From positions 1 to 60,031 of the forward strand of contig JAEINP010000032.1 of NCBI GenBank assembly GCA_016342355.1: a stretch of 60,031 nt of DNA, written 5' to 3'. The DNA is from Desulfatibacillum sp. (lineage in GTDB: Bacteria; Desulfobacterota; Desulfobacteria; Desulfobacterales; Desulfatibacillaceae). The notes beneath the pieces are model-generated. The model had not been told where the DNA came from, did not search any database, and saw only the letters and a program-made list of their open reading frames with translations. Every line of letters starts with the position of its first letter. Position 1 is the first letter of the stretch. A program made the position numbers and the translations under genes. This document shows positions 52,440 through 60,031 of the stretch, piece after piece.

Positions 52440-52899
52440 GCATTCATTTTTCTTCCCGGCCAGTGGAATTAGGGGGACACGATCTTTATCTCAACAATTT
52501 CAATTTATTAGCTATTATCATTGCTTCAAGAGATAAGAGTCGTGTCCCCCCAATTCAAGAGTCGTGTCCCCCCAATTCAAATCTACTTTTGTGAACGCAA
52601 CTTGGTATTATTTCGCCCTCCTGGAATTGGAAATAAAACATAGCAAAAGAGCATGCTCGGGCAGTCCACATTCAGGCCGTAAATCAGCATGGGAACACTG
52701 TTTCGTTTAAAGGAAAATAGCGCCCTCCCATAGTGCGTTCCGCCTTTTTCCTTTTTATGCACTTTTACTTCATGTTTTTGTGAACCGACGCTTTTAATGA
52801 GCGCGGGTCATAATCACATCTTGCGAATATCGCAAAAAAATGATACATGCAGGCGTCCTTTGACAGTGACATACCATTCTTATGGAGGAACACGCACAA
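52440..52899. other. Intergenic region with REP-like repeats
   Basis: About 460 bases. The left half carries the inverted and tandem repeat described next; the right half (52580-52880) is AT-rich with no supported gene. No clear promoter for the foldase gene was found. Confidence 0.45.
52466..52578. repeat. REP-like inverted repeat with exact 22-nt tandem duplication
   Basis: Arms at 52466-52492 and 52530-52556 are inverted copies matching at 23 of 27 positions around GGGGGACACGA / TCGTGTCCCCC, so the RNA or single strand could fold as a long hairpin. The right arm's 22 bases (52535-52556) are repeated exactly at 52557-52578. The GTGTCCCC core is like elements mobilised by REP-associated tyrosine transposases (inference); no transposase is present here. 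Confidence 0.75.
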
Positions 52900-53880
52900 A
52901 TGCCTGGGGGGGTCATAAGATACGGGTTAATCGCCGCGATTGTGGTAATTATTGCCCTCCTGTTCATTCCCTGCCCGAGTTTGGCCCAGGCCGACAAGAT
53001 CCTTGCCAGGGTAAATGGGGTTGACATCCTCCAGTGGCAGATCGATCTGACCGAAGGCCTCATGTTCGGCAATCAAAACGGCGTCATACAGTCCCATTCC
53101 CAAATCCTGCAAGACGAAATTTTGAGAAACGCCATTGATGCTGAAATCGTATGTCAAGACGCGCAAAAACGAGGGCTTGTTGCGGATGAACGAGGCGTTC
53201 AGAAGCTTCTCTGGGATTACATGGCCAGCTATCCCACATTGTCCGCCTATGAGGAAGCCATGGCAGCCATGGGCGTGACGGAACAGGGTTTTGAGTCCCT
53301 GGCCCGAAAGGTGGTGATTGTTGGCGCCTGTTTGCACGAGCGCTTTGGCCAGGATCTCATAATAAATGAGGATGAGGCCATGGATTTTTATAAGAAAAAT
53401 CCCCGGAAATTCAATCTGCCCCGGGCGGTGCGCGTGAGGCATGTTCTGGTAAAGTTTTCGCCTGACCAGGATGTCACGCGGGAAAAGGCCCTTTCACGGG
53501 CCCGGGAAATCATTGCACGCCTTACAAGTGGGGAACCTTTTTCCACGGTTGCCCGGGAAACCTCCGACGGCCCTGAAAAAAACCAGGGTGGAGACCTGGG
53601 ATATATTTCCCGGGGGGGCTTGGAAAACACGGAACTGGCCCCCTTGGAGTCCATGATCCTGGATCTCGTACCCGGAACAATCGGGCCTGTAACGGAAACA
53701 AATATCGGCTTTCACATTGTAACGGCTTTGGACATCAGGCCTGAAAGCATCACCCCTTTTGAATCAATCAAGGACAAGCTGATCGCCACCCTGCACAAAA
53801 AGCGCTTTATCGAAGCCTTGAACACGCTGGCTGCCGAACTCAAGCCTGAATATGAAGTTAAAGTGCTGGAAAATCCTTGA
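52900..53880 (+). CDS. Parvulin-type foldase (SurA/PrsA-like)
   Basis: A 326-residue exported protein. The ATG at 52900 has GGAGG 11 bases upstream; an ATG at 52882 lacks any site and would include that sequence. A signal peptide or anchor ('LIAAIVVIIALLFIPCPSLAQA') precedes a SurA-N-like helical domain and a parvulin domain at about residues 175-275 ('VRVRHVLVKFSPDQDVTREKAL', 'SDGPEKNQGGDLGYISRGG', 'GPVTETNIGFHIVTALD'). It should assist folding of exported proteins and fits the secretion-rich surroundings. It stands alone. Confidence 0.9.
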   Translation: MPGGVIRYGLIAAIVVIIALLFIPCPSLAQADKILARVNGVDILQWQIDLTEGLMFGNQNGVIQSHSQILQDEILRNAIDAEIVCQDAQKRGLVADERGVQKLLWDYMASYPTLSAYEEAMAAMGVTEQGFESLARKVVIVGACLHERFGQDLIINEDEAMDFYKKNPRKFNLPRAVRVRHVLVKFSPDQDVTREKALSRAREIIARLTSGEPFSTVARETSDGPEKNQGGDLGYISRGGLENTELAPLESMILDLVPGTIGPVTETNIGFHIVTALDIRPESITPFESIKDKLIATLHKKRFIEALNTLAAELKPEYEVKVLENP

Positions 53881-54109
53881 TTTCCAAATAGTTTCACGCC
53901 TCCATTGGTCTGCCTCCGGGGACCATGACGGGACGGTTGAGCCATTCTTTAGCATTATGTTTTAAAACCTTTACGGGGACTATTCCCCTATAACCCTGTT
54001 GATTTATATCTGCGAGGCTTGAGCCTTTTGCAGGATTTTCGTTCACAAGGGCCTGTCCTTGCGGCCCAGGCACGAGTTTTTTCACTGAATCAGGAAATGG
54101 AGGCGCCAC

Positions 54110-55801
54110 ATGAGCTTTGAGAGGGTTTGGCATAAATGGTATCCCAAGGGAACTCCCGGCCAGGTTGAACTGGAAAAAATCACAATGCCCGAGGTACTGG
54201 ACAGGACTGCCCGGGACTATCCGGACAAGACGGGTTTTATTTACATGGGCAAGAAAATCACCTTCGGACAATTGAATTCCATGGTGAACCGCTTCGCAAA
54301 GGCGCTAAAGGACCTGGGAGTTCAAAAGGGGGTCAAGGTGGGGATGATACTTCCCAACATTCCCCAGGTGATTATCGCCAATTTGGCCACCCAGCGTATA
54401 GGCGGGGTGACGGCCATGAACAATCCCCTGTATACGGAGCGGGAACTGGCCCACCAGCTAAACGACTCGGACGCAAAGGTGGTGGTTACCCTGGACCTCC
54501 TGCTGCCAAGATTGGAAAAGATCAAAAGCCAGACCAAGGTGGAAAGCATCGTCACCTGCCATATAAATGATTTTCTTCCTTTCCCGGTCAAGCAGATCTT
54601 CCCGTACGTAAAAAAGGACATGTTCCGCAAGATCACCCCCGGTCCCGGGCTTTACCAGTTCATGGATTTATTGAAAAAATACCCGGACACCCCGGTTCCC
54701 AATCAGTCCCAATGGGATGATGACGCAGCCCTGCTGTATACGGGCGGCACCACGGGTGTAAGCAAGGGAGCTGTCATCACCCATGGCAACCTGTCTGCCG
54801 TGACCCAGATGTTTTCCGCCTGGTTTCCTGAAATGTCCCGGGGCGACAACGAAAGGCTTCTGGGCATCTATCCCATATTTCACTCCGCCGGATATTCCGT
54901 CAGCCAGAATTTCATCATATACAATGCATGGACATCCATCCTGATTCCCAGGCCGGAGCCTGGAGTGATCATCGACATGATCAAGAAGTTCAGCCCCACC
55001 TTCCTTCCCGGGGTGCCCACCATTTTTATGGGCTTATTGGCGAACAAGGAATTCAGGGAAATGGATCTTTCGGGCATCAAAGGATATTTCGGGGGCGCCG
55101 CGCCCCTTTCAGAGGCAACCCTGACGGATTTGAAAAACCTCCACGGCGCCATCATCAACGACGTTTACGGCGCTACGGAAAACACGGCGTTCGGCACCTG
55201 CACTCCCTGGAAAGGCAAGGTCAAACGGGGCACTGTGGGAGTACCCCTGCCCAACACGGACATAAAAATCGTGGACATGGAAACAGGAGAAACGGAAATG
55301 CCCCCCGGCGAACCCGGAGAAATCTGCATCAAGGGTCCCCAGATTATGAAAGGTTACTACAATAAGCCCGAGGAAACCGCCAAGGTGATCAAGGACGGCT
55401 GGTTTCACCTGGGGGACGTGGGAATCATGGACGAGGAAGGGTATCTTTCCATCGTGGACCGGAAAAAGGACATGATCATCGCCAGCGGATACAACATCTA
55501 TCCCCAGGAAGTCGATGAAATACTGCTCCTGTGCCCGGGCATCGCCGAAGCATGCACCATCGGCATTCCCGACGAGTACAGGGGAGAAACCGTCAAAGCC
55601 TGGGTGGTGTGCAGTCCGGGCGTGGAAATGACTGAAAAACAGATTATTGCCTACTGTAAGGAAAAGCTGGCGGCCTACAAGGTGCCCAAATCCATCCGCT
55701 TTGTGGATGAACTGCCCAAGAGCGCCATTGGCAAGCTGATGAGGCGGGAAGTCCGCAAGATGGAGGAAGAGGCAAAGGGGGGCAAACAGCCCGAGGCCTG
55801 A
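54110..55801 (+). CDS. Long-chain fatty-acid-CoA ligase (AMP-binding)
   Basis: A 563-residue adenylate-forming enzyme; GGAAATGGAGG is seven bases before the ATG. Motifs: P-loop-like LLYTGGTTGVSKGA, 'NDVYGATENT', 'GDVGIMDEEGYLSIVDRKKDMI', and the catalytic lysine in 'PKSAIGKLMRRE' near the C-terminus. It activates fatty acids to acyl-CoA via acyl-AMP, as in FadD-type ligases. In a fatty-acid- or alkane-using sulfate reducer this fits substrate activation. The following genes (SDR, GNAT, SDR, lipoprotein) run in the same direction with short gaps and may form one operon. Confidence 0.93.
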   Translation: MSFERVWHKWYPKGTPGQVELEKITMPEVLDRTARDYPDKTGFIYMGKKITFGQLNSMVNRFAKALKDLGVQKGVKVGMILPNIPQVIIANLATQRIGGVTAMNNPLYTERELAHQLNDSDAKVVVTLDLLLPRLEKIKSQTKVESIVTCHINDFLPFPVKQIFPYVKKDMFRKITPGPGLYQFMDLLKKYPDTPVPNQSQWDDDAALLYTGGTTGVSKGAVITHGNLSAVTQMFSAWFPEMSRGDNERLLGIYPIFHSAGYSVSQNFIIYNAWTSILIPRPEPGVIIDMIKKFSPTFLPGVPTIFMGLLANKEFREMDLSGIKGYFGGAAPLSEATLTDLKNLHGAIINDVYGATENTAFGTCTPWKGKVKRGTVGVPLPNTDIKIVDMETGETEMPPGEPGEICIKGPQIMKGYYNKPEETAKVIKDGWFHLGDVGIMDEEGYLSIVDRKKDMIIASGYNIYPQEVDEILLLCPGIAEACTIGIPDEYRGETVKAWVVCSPGVEMTEKQIIAYCKEKLAAYKVPKSIRFVDELPKSAIGKLMRREVRKMEEEAKGGKQPEA

Positions 55802-55840
55802 TTGTTTTCGGCAGTAAAACTGCATCAGCCAGGAGAGGGT

Positions 55841-56848
55841 ATGAAAAAGGTTCTCATCACAGGCGCTTCAGGGTTTATTGGAGGCGCTCTGGTTCAGGCC
55901 AACCTTGCCAGGGGGCATCATGTACGGGCTTTTCATTTGCCCAACGATCCTGAGAAAAATGTATTGGAAAAGCTGGATGTGGAGGCCTTTGCCGGTGACA
56001 TCACCGACCTGGAATCCGTCATGGAGGCGGCCCAAGGCATGGACATCATTTTCCATTGCGCGGCGGTGGTGACGGATTGGGCGCCCCAAAGCCTGTTTGA
56101 AAAGGTCATACTTAAGGGAACGGAAAACGTTTGCAAGGCAGCGGTGGCAGCCGGGGTATCCCGTCTTGTGGACCTTTCCACAAACGACGTTTTCGGCACG
56201 GACGAAAGCGTCGTCATGATTGAAAGCATGCCCCTGAGTCCCTGGAACGAGCCCTATGCCGATTATAAAATCCAGGCCGAGGAGATTGTGTGGAAATACC
56301 ATCGGGAGCACGGCCTGCCGGCAACCATGGTTTATCCCTGCTGGGTGTACGGTGAGGGGGACAAGACCTTTGTCCCCCATCTGGCCGACGCCATTTTGAA
56401 AAAGGAAATGATATTCTGGCGAAAAGACGCCCTGGTATGGCCCACCTATATAGAAAATCTGACGGACCTGCTCATGCTGATTTCGGAGGATGTACGGGCC
56501 GTCGGCAACGGATATCTTGTCCATGACGGAGAGTCCACAACGCTCCAGGAATTTTGCGCGGGCATTGCCCTGGCTTTGGGTGCGCCGCCTCCCACCCGCC
56601 ATATTCCGTACGCCGTGGCCTATGGCGTGGCGGTGGTCATGGAATGGGTGTGGAAAGCCCTTAAAAAACCAAACAGGCCCTTACTGACCACATACACCGT
56701 CAAGAACCTGGGCTCCCGTTTTCGCTTTTCCATTGAAAAGGCAAATCAAGAGTTGGGCTGGAAGCCGAAAATCAGCTATAATAAGGGATTCAAAAAAACC
56801 ATGGTCTGGCTTAAAACCCTGGACCTGGATGCCTTGAAGCAAAAATGA
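55841..56848 (+). CDS. NAD(P)-dependent epimerase/3-beta-HSD-like SDR
   Basis: A 335-residue extended SDR. The ATG at 55841 is placed by AGGAGAGGG; the longer frame would start within the ligase stop. TGASGFIGG nucleotide loop at 7-15, 'FHCAAVVTDW', and the active site Y-A-D-Y-K (YxxxK) are intact. The family includes dihydroflavonol reductases and 3-beta-hydroxysteroid-type dehydrogenases. Unlike the SDR at 8351-9454 its catalytic motif is complete. The substrate is not known; lipid context is suggested by the upstream acyl-CoA ligase. Confidence 0.9.
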   Translation: MKKVLITGASGFIGGALVQANLARGHHVRAFHLPNDPEKNVLEKLDVEAFAGDITDLESVMEAAQGMDIIFHCAAVVTDWAPQSLFEKVILKGTENVCKAAVAAGVSRLVDLSTNDVFGTDESVVMIESMPLSPWNEPYADYKIQAEEIVWKYHREHGLPATMVYPCWVYGEGDKTFVPHLADAILKKEMIFWRKDALVWPTYIENLTDLLMLISEDVRAVGNGYLVHDGESTTLQEFCAGIALALGAPPPTRHIPYAVAYGVAVVMEWVWKALKKPNRPLLTTYTVKNLGSRFRFSIEKANQELGWKPKISYNKGFKKTMVWLKTLDLDALKQK

Positions 56849-56872
56849 TTTTAGCATGCGAAAGGAAATGCG

Positions 56873-57721
56873 ATGACAACACCTCCCCATTCTTTTGAAG
56901 TCCGGCGAATGACCAGGGAAGAGTTGGACACGGCGGTTTTATGGGCGAAAAAAGAAGGCTGGAATCCTGGGGTGCATGATGCGGAATGCTTTTATAGGAC
57001 AGACCCCCAAGGCTATTTCGCGGGGGTCCTGGACGGTCAGCTTGTATCCAGCATATCCGCCGTGTCTTACGGGGAGGGGTTTGGTTTCATCGGGTTTTAT
57101 ATTGTCAAACCGGAATATCGGGGGCAAGGCTTTGGCTTGGCCGTGTGGAAGGCGGCCATGGAATACCTGGGGGACAGAAACATCGGCCTGGACGGAGTGC
57201 TCGCCGAAGAAAAAACCTACGAAAAATCAGGGTTCAAAACGGTTTATCATAACATCCGGTTTGAAGGCGTGGGTGGCGGATTCCGGCCCGACTCCGTGGA
57301 GCCCTTGGAAAGTTTTTCCTTTGACGATATCCTGGAGTATGATTCCCGATTTTTCCCCGTACCCCGGGAGGCATTTTTAAAAGGCTGGCTGGCCATGCCC
57401 AATTGCTTTGCATACGGAGTGAGGGAAAACGGAAGCCTGGGAGGATACGGGGTTATCCGCTCCTGTTCCTCAGGGTTTAAGATCGGCCCCTTGTTTGCCC
57501 GGGATGGAAATATGGCCGAGGATTTGTTTCGCGCATTGATTTCCCACACACCCAATGGCCCGGTTTTCCTGGATGTGCCGGAATCCAATCGCGAGGCGGT
57601 AAATATGGCCAAAAAGCATCGCATGGTGAAATCCTTTGAGACCGTACGCATGTACACCAAGGAAGCCCCTGACATGTCCCTTTCCGGGATATTCGGGGTC
57701 ACATCCCTTGAATTGGGATGA
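56873..57721 (+). CDS. GNAT-family acetyltransferase with C-terminal Acetyltransf_18-like domain
   Basis: A 282-residue protein; AAAGGAAATGCG precedes the ATG. The first half is a GNAT domain with the acetyl-CoA loop in 'FYIVKPEYRGQGFGLAVWKAAME' (V-x-P-x-x-R-G-x-G-x-G). The second half ('RENGSLGGYGVIRSCSSGFKIGPLFARDG', 'PVFLDVPESNREAVNMA') matches the second domain of YitH/HolE-type GNATs. Such proteins transfer acetyl groups to small amines or proteins. The target is unknown. Confidence 0.88.
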   Translation: MTTPPHSFEVRRMTREELDTAVLWAKKEGWNPGVHDAECFYRTDPQGYFAGVLDGQLVSSISAVSYGEGFGFIGFYIVKPEYRGQGFGLAVWKAAMEYLGDRNIGLDGVLAEEKTYEKSGFKTVYHNIRFEGVGGGFRPDSVEPLESFSFDDILEYDSRFFPVPREAFLKGWLAMPNCFAYGVRENGSLGGYGVIRSCSSGFKIGPLFARDGNMAEDLFRALISHTPNGPVFLDVPESNREAVNMAKKHRMVKSFETVRMYTKEAPDMSLSGIFGVTSLELG

Positions 57722-57742
57722 TTTACAGCGGGGAGGCGGAGA

Positions 57743-58558
57743 ATGCACGGATTGGAAAGCAAAAGAGTTTTCATTACCGGCGGGTCCAGCGGCATAGGGT
57801 TATGCACGGCGGAAGCACTGGCCCGGGAAGGAGCTCATGTCTGCCTTTTCGCCCGCAACAAGGAGAGGTTGGAAGCAGCGGCAGCGCATATTCGGGAGAT
57901 TGCCAAAGCCAAGGGGGATGTGGCTTGTTTTGCCCTGGATGTGGCTGACAACAGCCAGGTCCGGACAGTCATGGCCCGGGCCATGGTGGAATTTGGAGTC
58001 CCGGATATATTGATCAATTGCGCGGGACGTGCCAGACCCAAGGTATTCGTGGATATTTCGTATGAACAATTTGACGAAACCATGAAAATCAACCTGTACG
58101 GAGCCCGTAACACAATCGCCGCCCTGGCGCCCTATATGGGGAAGAACGGCGGGCATATTGTCAATGTGTCCTCCATGGCAGGGCTTATCGGTGTTTTCGG
58201 ATACACCGATTATTGCGCTTCAAAATTTGGTTTAATCGGCTTTTCCGAGGCTTTACGGAGCGAATTGGACGGCCTGGGCATTGGGGTTTCGGTCCTGTGC
58301 CCCGCAGATACGGACACGCCCGGACTGGCCGAGGAAAACCTGACCAAGCCTCCCGAGACCATCGCTATTTCAGAAAGCGCGTGTCTGCTTCCGCCCGAAA
58401 AAGTGGCTCAGGCCCTTATTGCGGGCATCAAAAAGAAAAAATTTCTCATCATCCCGGGTACGGACGGCAAGGTCTCCTGGCTTGCCAAACGCTTTTGCCC
58501 CTGGATGGTGGACTTAATTATGAAACGGACTATCAACAAAGTCCGGGCGGGGATGTGA
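57743..58558 (+). CDS. Short-chain dehydrogenase, 3-ketodihydrosphingosine reductase-like
   Basis: A 271-residue classical SDR; the ATG at 57743 follows GGGGAGGCGGAGA. TGGSSGIG is at 12-19, NCAG follows, and the Ser-Tyr-Lys triad is in 'NVSSMAGLIGVFGYTDYCASK' (YCASK). The TGGSSGIG form and C-terminal 'IPGTDGKVSWLAKRFCPWMVDLIM' resemble the KDSR-like branch that reduces 3-ketosphinganine and 3-keto lipids. No serine palmitoyltransferase gene is present in the window, so a sphingolipid role is unproven. The next gene starts two bases after its stop. Confidence 0.88.
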   Translation: MHGLESKRVFITGGSSGIGLCTAEALAREGAHVCLFARNKERLEAAAAHIREIAKAKGDVACFALDVADNSQVRTVMARAMVEFGVPDILINCAGRARPKVFVDISYEQFDETMKINLYGARNTIAALAPYMGKNGGHIVNVSSMAGLIGVFGYTDYCASKFGLIGFSEALRSELDGLGIGVSVLCPADTDTPGLAEENLTKPPETIAISESACLLPPEKVAQALIAGIKKKKFLIIPGTDGKVSWLAKRFCPWMVDLIMKRTINKVRAGM

Positions 58559-58560
58559 GC

Positions 58561-59607
58561 ATGGATTTCGCCCGAAAATTTGGAATACGGCGCACTTCTC
58601 CCGGGCTGGCCGCAAACCACCTGTTGAGGGGTATGGGTGTCGCCCTGTGCCTGCTTGTTTGTCTGCTTGCCCAGGCGTGTTCACACCATGCGCCGTTAAA
58701 GGAAGGCATCCCGTCCACTCTCTATCATGCATCGTCCAGTGTGGAAGGAGACATGGGACGCCTTGCGCCTGTTTTTCTGGCCCATGGCGCAGACAAGGAC
58801 CATAATCGCATCGGCACGCCCAAGGCGTATGTAAAGGAAAACGGCAAGGCAGCGGTCTATGTGGATTTCCAAAAGCCCTCTTTTTTCATATTGAAAACCA
58901 GTTTTTCCACGGAAAAAGACGACTATACCAATCTGGTTTACAGGGTCCATTTCTCTAAAATTCCCTTTTCCCTGATTCCCTTTACCCTGACTGCCGGAAA
59001 AAATGCAGGGTTACTGGTGGTCGTCACCCTCAACAGCCAAAAGCAGCCGGTGCTTGTAACCACAGTACACACCTGCGGATGCTATTTGTCCATTATTCCC
59101 ACGACAAACCTGCCCCGGGATTGCCTGCCTGCGGGTTGGAAGGAGACTCCTCAAAACGTTTATGGCGAGGTGCATCCTCCCATACTGGATTTTTCGCCCG
59201 AAAAGGGACAACGGCTTTTGATTGAGTTAAGGCCGGAGATTCACCGGGCCATGGATGTCCGGGTCGTAGGGGATTCCTTTTTTGCCGATTGGAATCAGGC
59301 GAAGGAAGAAGCCCCCCTGATTCCCGCCCAGGCATTGGAAGCGCTTGATGCGGATGGCTTGGGGCCGGTCAGCTTTTTTTATGACAGCGGCCTGAAAACG
59401 GGTTTTGTGAAGGGCTCGGTTAAAACCTGGGAGACCCTCCTCATGAGCTGGATGGCCCTGGATCTATTTGTAGGAACGGACAAGGCGTATTCGCCTGTGG
59501 CCGATAAAGCGAATCCCTTTTACACCAGCCTGAAGCCCTGGAACCGGCAACAATCCAACATGTGGCGCTTCAAGAACTTCCTATACTTTTGGGGTTTCAA
59601 TCTGTAG
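58561..59607 (+). CDS. Unknown lipoprotein, lipid-cluster neighbour
   Basis: A 348-residue exported protein of no family I recognise. It begins two bases after the SDR stop, so the two are coupled. A basic N-terminus and hydrophobic stretch end at LAQAC (Cys40), a non-standard lipobox; it may be a signal peptide instead. The mature part has 'YVKENGKAAVYVDFQKPSFFILK', 'TVHTCGCYLSIIPT' (paired cysteines) and 'LLIELRPEIHRAMDVRVVGD'. The C-terminus ends with conserved-looking 'QQSNMWRFKNFLYFWGFN'. Perhaps a lipid-binding periplasmic protein; that is a guess. Confidence 0.75.
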   Translation: MDFARKFGIRRTSPGLAANHLLRGMGVALCLLVCLLAQACSHHAPLKEGIPSTLYHASSSVEGDMGRLAPVFLAHGADKDHNRIGTPKAYVKENGKAAVYVDFQKPSFFILKTSFSTEKDDYTNLVYRVHFSKIPFSLIPFTLTAGKNAGLLVVVTLNSQKQPVLVTTVHTCGCYLSIIPTTNLPRDCLPAGWKETPQNVYGEVHPPILDFSPEKGQRLLIELRPEIHRAMDVRVVGDSFFADWNQAKEEAPLIPAQALEALDADGLGPVSFFYDSGLKTGFVKGSVKTWETLLMSWMALDLFVGTDKAYSPVADKANPFYTSLKPWNRQQSNMWRFKNFLYFWGFNL

Positions 59608-59662
59608 CAACGCATATCTGGATTTTTCGGGAACAAATTTTCAACGGGTTTTTGAGTATTGT

Positions 59663-59692
59663 TTGACAGCAAGGCTTTTTCTTGCGTATTCT
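59663..59692 (+). promoter_or_regulatory. Sigma70-type promoter of the right-edge gene
   Basis: Perfect -35 TTGACA (59663-59668), 18-base spacer, and TATTCT (59687-59692), four of six to TATAAT. It lies about 50 bases before the ATG at 59743 and after the end of the lipid cluster. Confidence 0.55.
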
Positions 59693-59742
59693 TGCTTATG
59701 AAATTTATTTAAGGACTTACATCTCCAGGGAAGGGAAGCACC

Positions 59743-60031
59743 ATGCGCATTAGCAGGCTGACAGCGGTTTCCGACATGCAGCTTGCGCCCTTCACCCTCT
59801 CCTTTATTGGCGAATACGCCTACCTGGAGCAGCCTTTCCGAAACTTTAACAACAAGAACACCCTTCGCCAGGCCCGGGTCGCCGGGCTTATGGCCTTTCT
59901 TTTTTATGCCTTATTCGGAATAATGGATGCTTATTGGGCGCCGGAACATAAATGGGCGCTCTGGATGATTCGCTACGGAATTGTTTGTCCCTTCTTTTTT
60001 TCAGCCCTTGCCCTGACCTTCTACAAAAAGT
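59743..60031 (+). CDS. Truncated gene for multi-spanning membrane protein, possibly an adenylate-cyclase-type sensor (N-terminal part)
   Basis: The open frame runs off the right edge, so only the first 96 residues are seen. GGGAAGGGAAG lies six bases before the ATG. The N-terminus is polar ('MRISRLTAVSDMQLAPFTLSF'), then 'FRNFNNKNTLRQARVAGLMAFLFYALFGIMDAYWAPE' begins a membrane domain; the second hydrophobic segment is 'IRYGIVCPFFFSALALTF'. This opening is typical of the 6-TM sensor part of membrane class III adenylate/guanylate cyclases and related sensor proteins. The output domain is outside the window, so the class is uncertain. Confidence 0.6.
   Translation, partial: MRISRLTAVSDMQLAPFTLSFIGEYAYLEQPFRNFNNKNTLRQARVAGLMAFLFYALFGIMDAYWAPEHKWALWMIRYGIVCPFFFSALALTFYKK

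Overview
The window reads as a chromosomal segment of a Gram-negative anaerobe of the Desulfobacterota, most like an alkane- or fatty-acid-using sulfate reducer of the Desulfatibacillum type. This is an inference from gene content: a type II secretion operon, an energy-converting-hydrogenase-related membrane complex, PHA granule genes, acyl-CoA ligase and many lipoproteins. No rRNA, CRISPR array, complete insertion sequence or prophage was seen. Coding DNA is moderately GC-rich, apart from one AT-rich patch at about 5.8-7.0 kb.

Layout. 0-5 kb: an LpoB-like lipoprotein gene, then the minus-strand dnaX-ybaB-recR DNA-maintenance operon with a YkgJ-type cysteine-cluster gene. 4.9-7.9 kb: two minus-strand tRNA-Ser genes (GGA and CGA anticodons) bracket about 2.8 kb of low coding density. 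It holds short palindromic repeats, an AT-rich gene for a membrane-anchored protein with a phage-tail-collar-like end, and a GC-rich non-coding block with a partial hammerhead-like core. 8.3-15.6 kb: a degenerate SDR plus acyltransferase pair; PhaR and a phasin-like protein with a histone-H1-like tail, read from a promoter whose spacer is a perfect palindrome; a free-standing NFACT-R protein; a lipoprotein cyclophilin; a DUF2062 protein; and an orphan ParA with a coupled unknown protein.

15.9-23.2 kb: a five-gene operon for a group-4-hydrogenase/complex-I-like membrane complex. It has two antiporter-like subunits, an NuoH-like subunit, a HyfE-like subunit, a fused NuoC/D-type large subunit and a ferredoxin-NuoB fusion. 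The large subunit lacks both pairs of nickel-ligating cysteines, so this is an Ehr-type complex rather than a hydrogenase. The small subunit keeps all four cysteines for the proximal cluster. 23.3-34.5 kb: a hexapeptide-repeat protein, a VanZ-like membrane protein coupled to a large secreted penicillin-acylase-family hydrolase, an ATC-hydrolase-like gene divergent from an XRE regulator, a delta-60-repeat lipoprotein, class II aldolase and Nudix genes.

34.6-52.4 kb: a compact type II secretion operon in the order gspF-G-H-I-J-K-L-M-N-C, an ExeA/GspA-like ATPase, a GspB-like TPR protein, gspD and gspE. It runs on into a TPR/membrane protein and a B12-binding radical SAM enzyme, and ends at a strong terminator. 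No prepilin peptidase gene (gspO/pilD) is present. 52.4-60 kb: a REP-like inverted repeat with an exact 22-nt tandem duplication, a parvulin-type foldase, and a lipid-flavoured run (acyl-CoA ligase, two SDRs, a GNAT enzyme, a lipoprotein). A truncated gene for a multi-spanning membrane protein leaves the right edge.

Most starts were chosen by the nearest good Shine-Dalgarno sequence. All family assignments come from reading motifs in the translated sequence; none was tested by database search.
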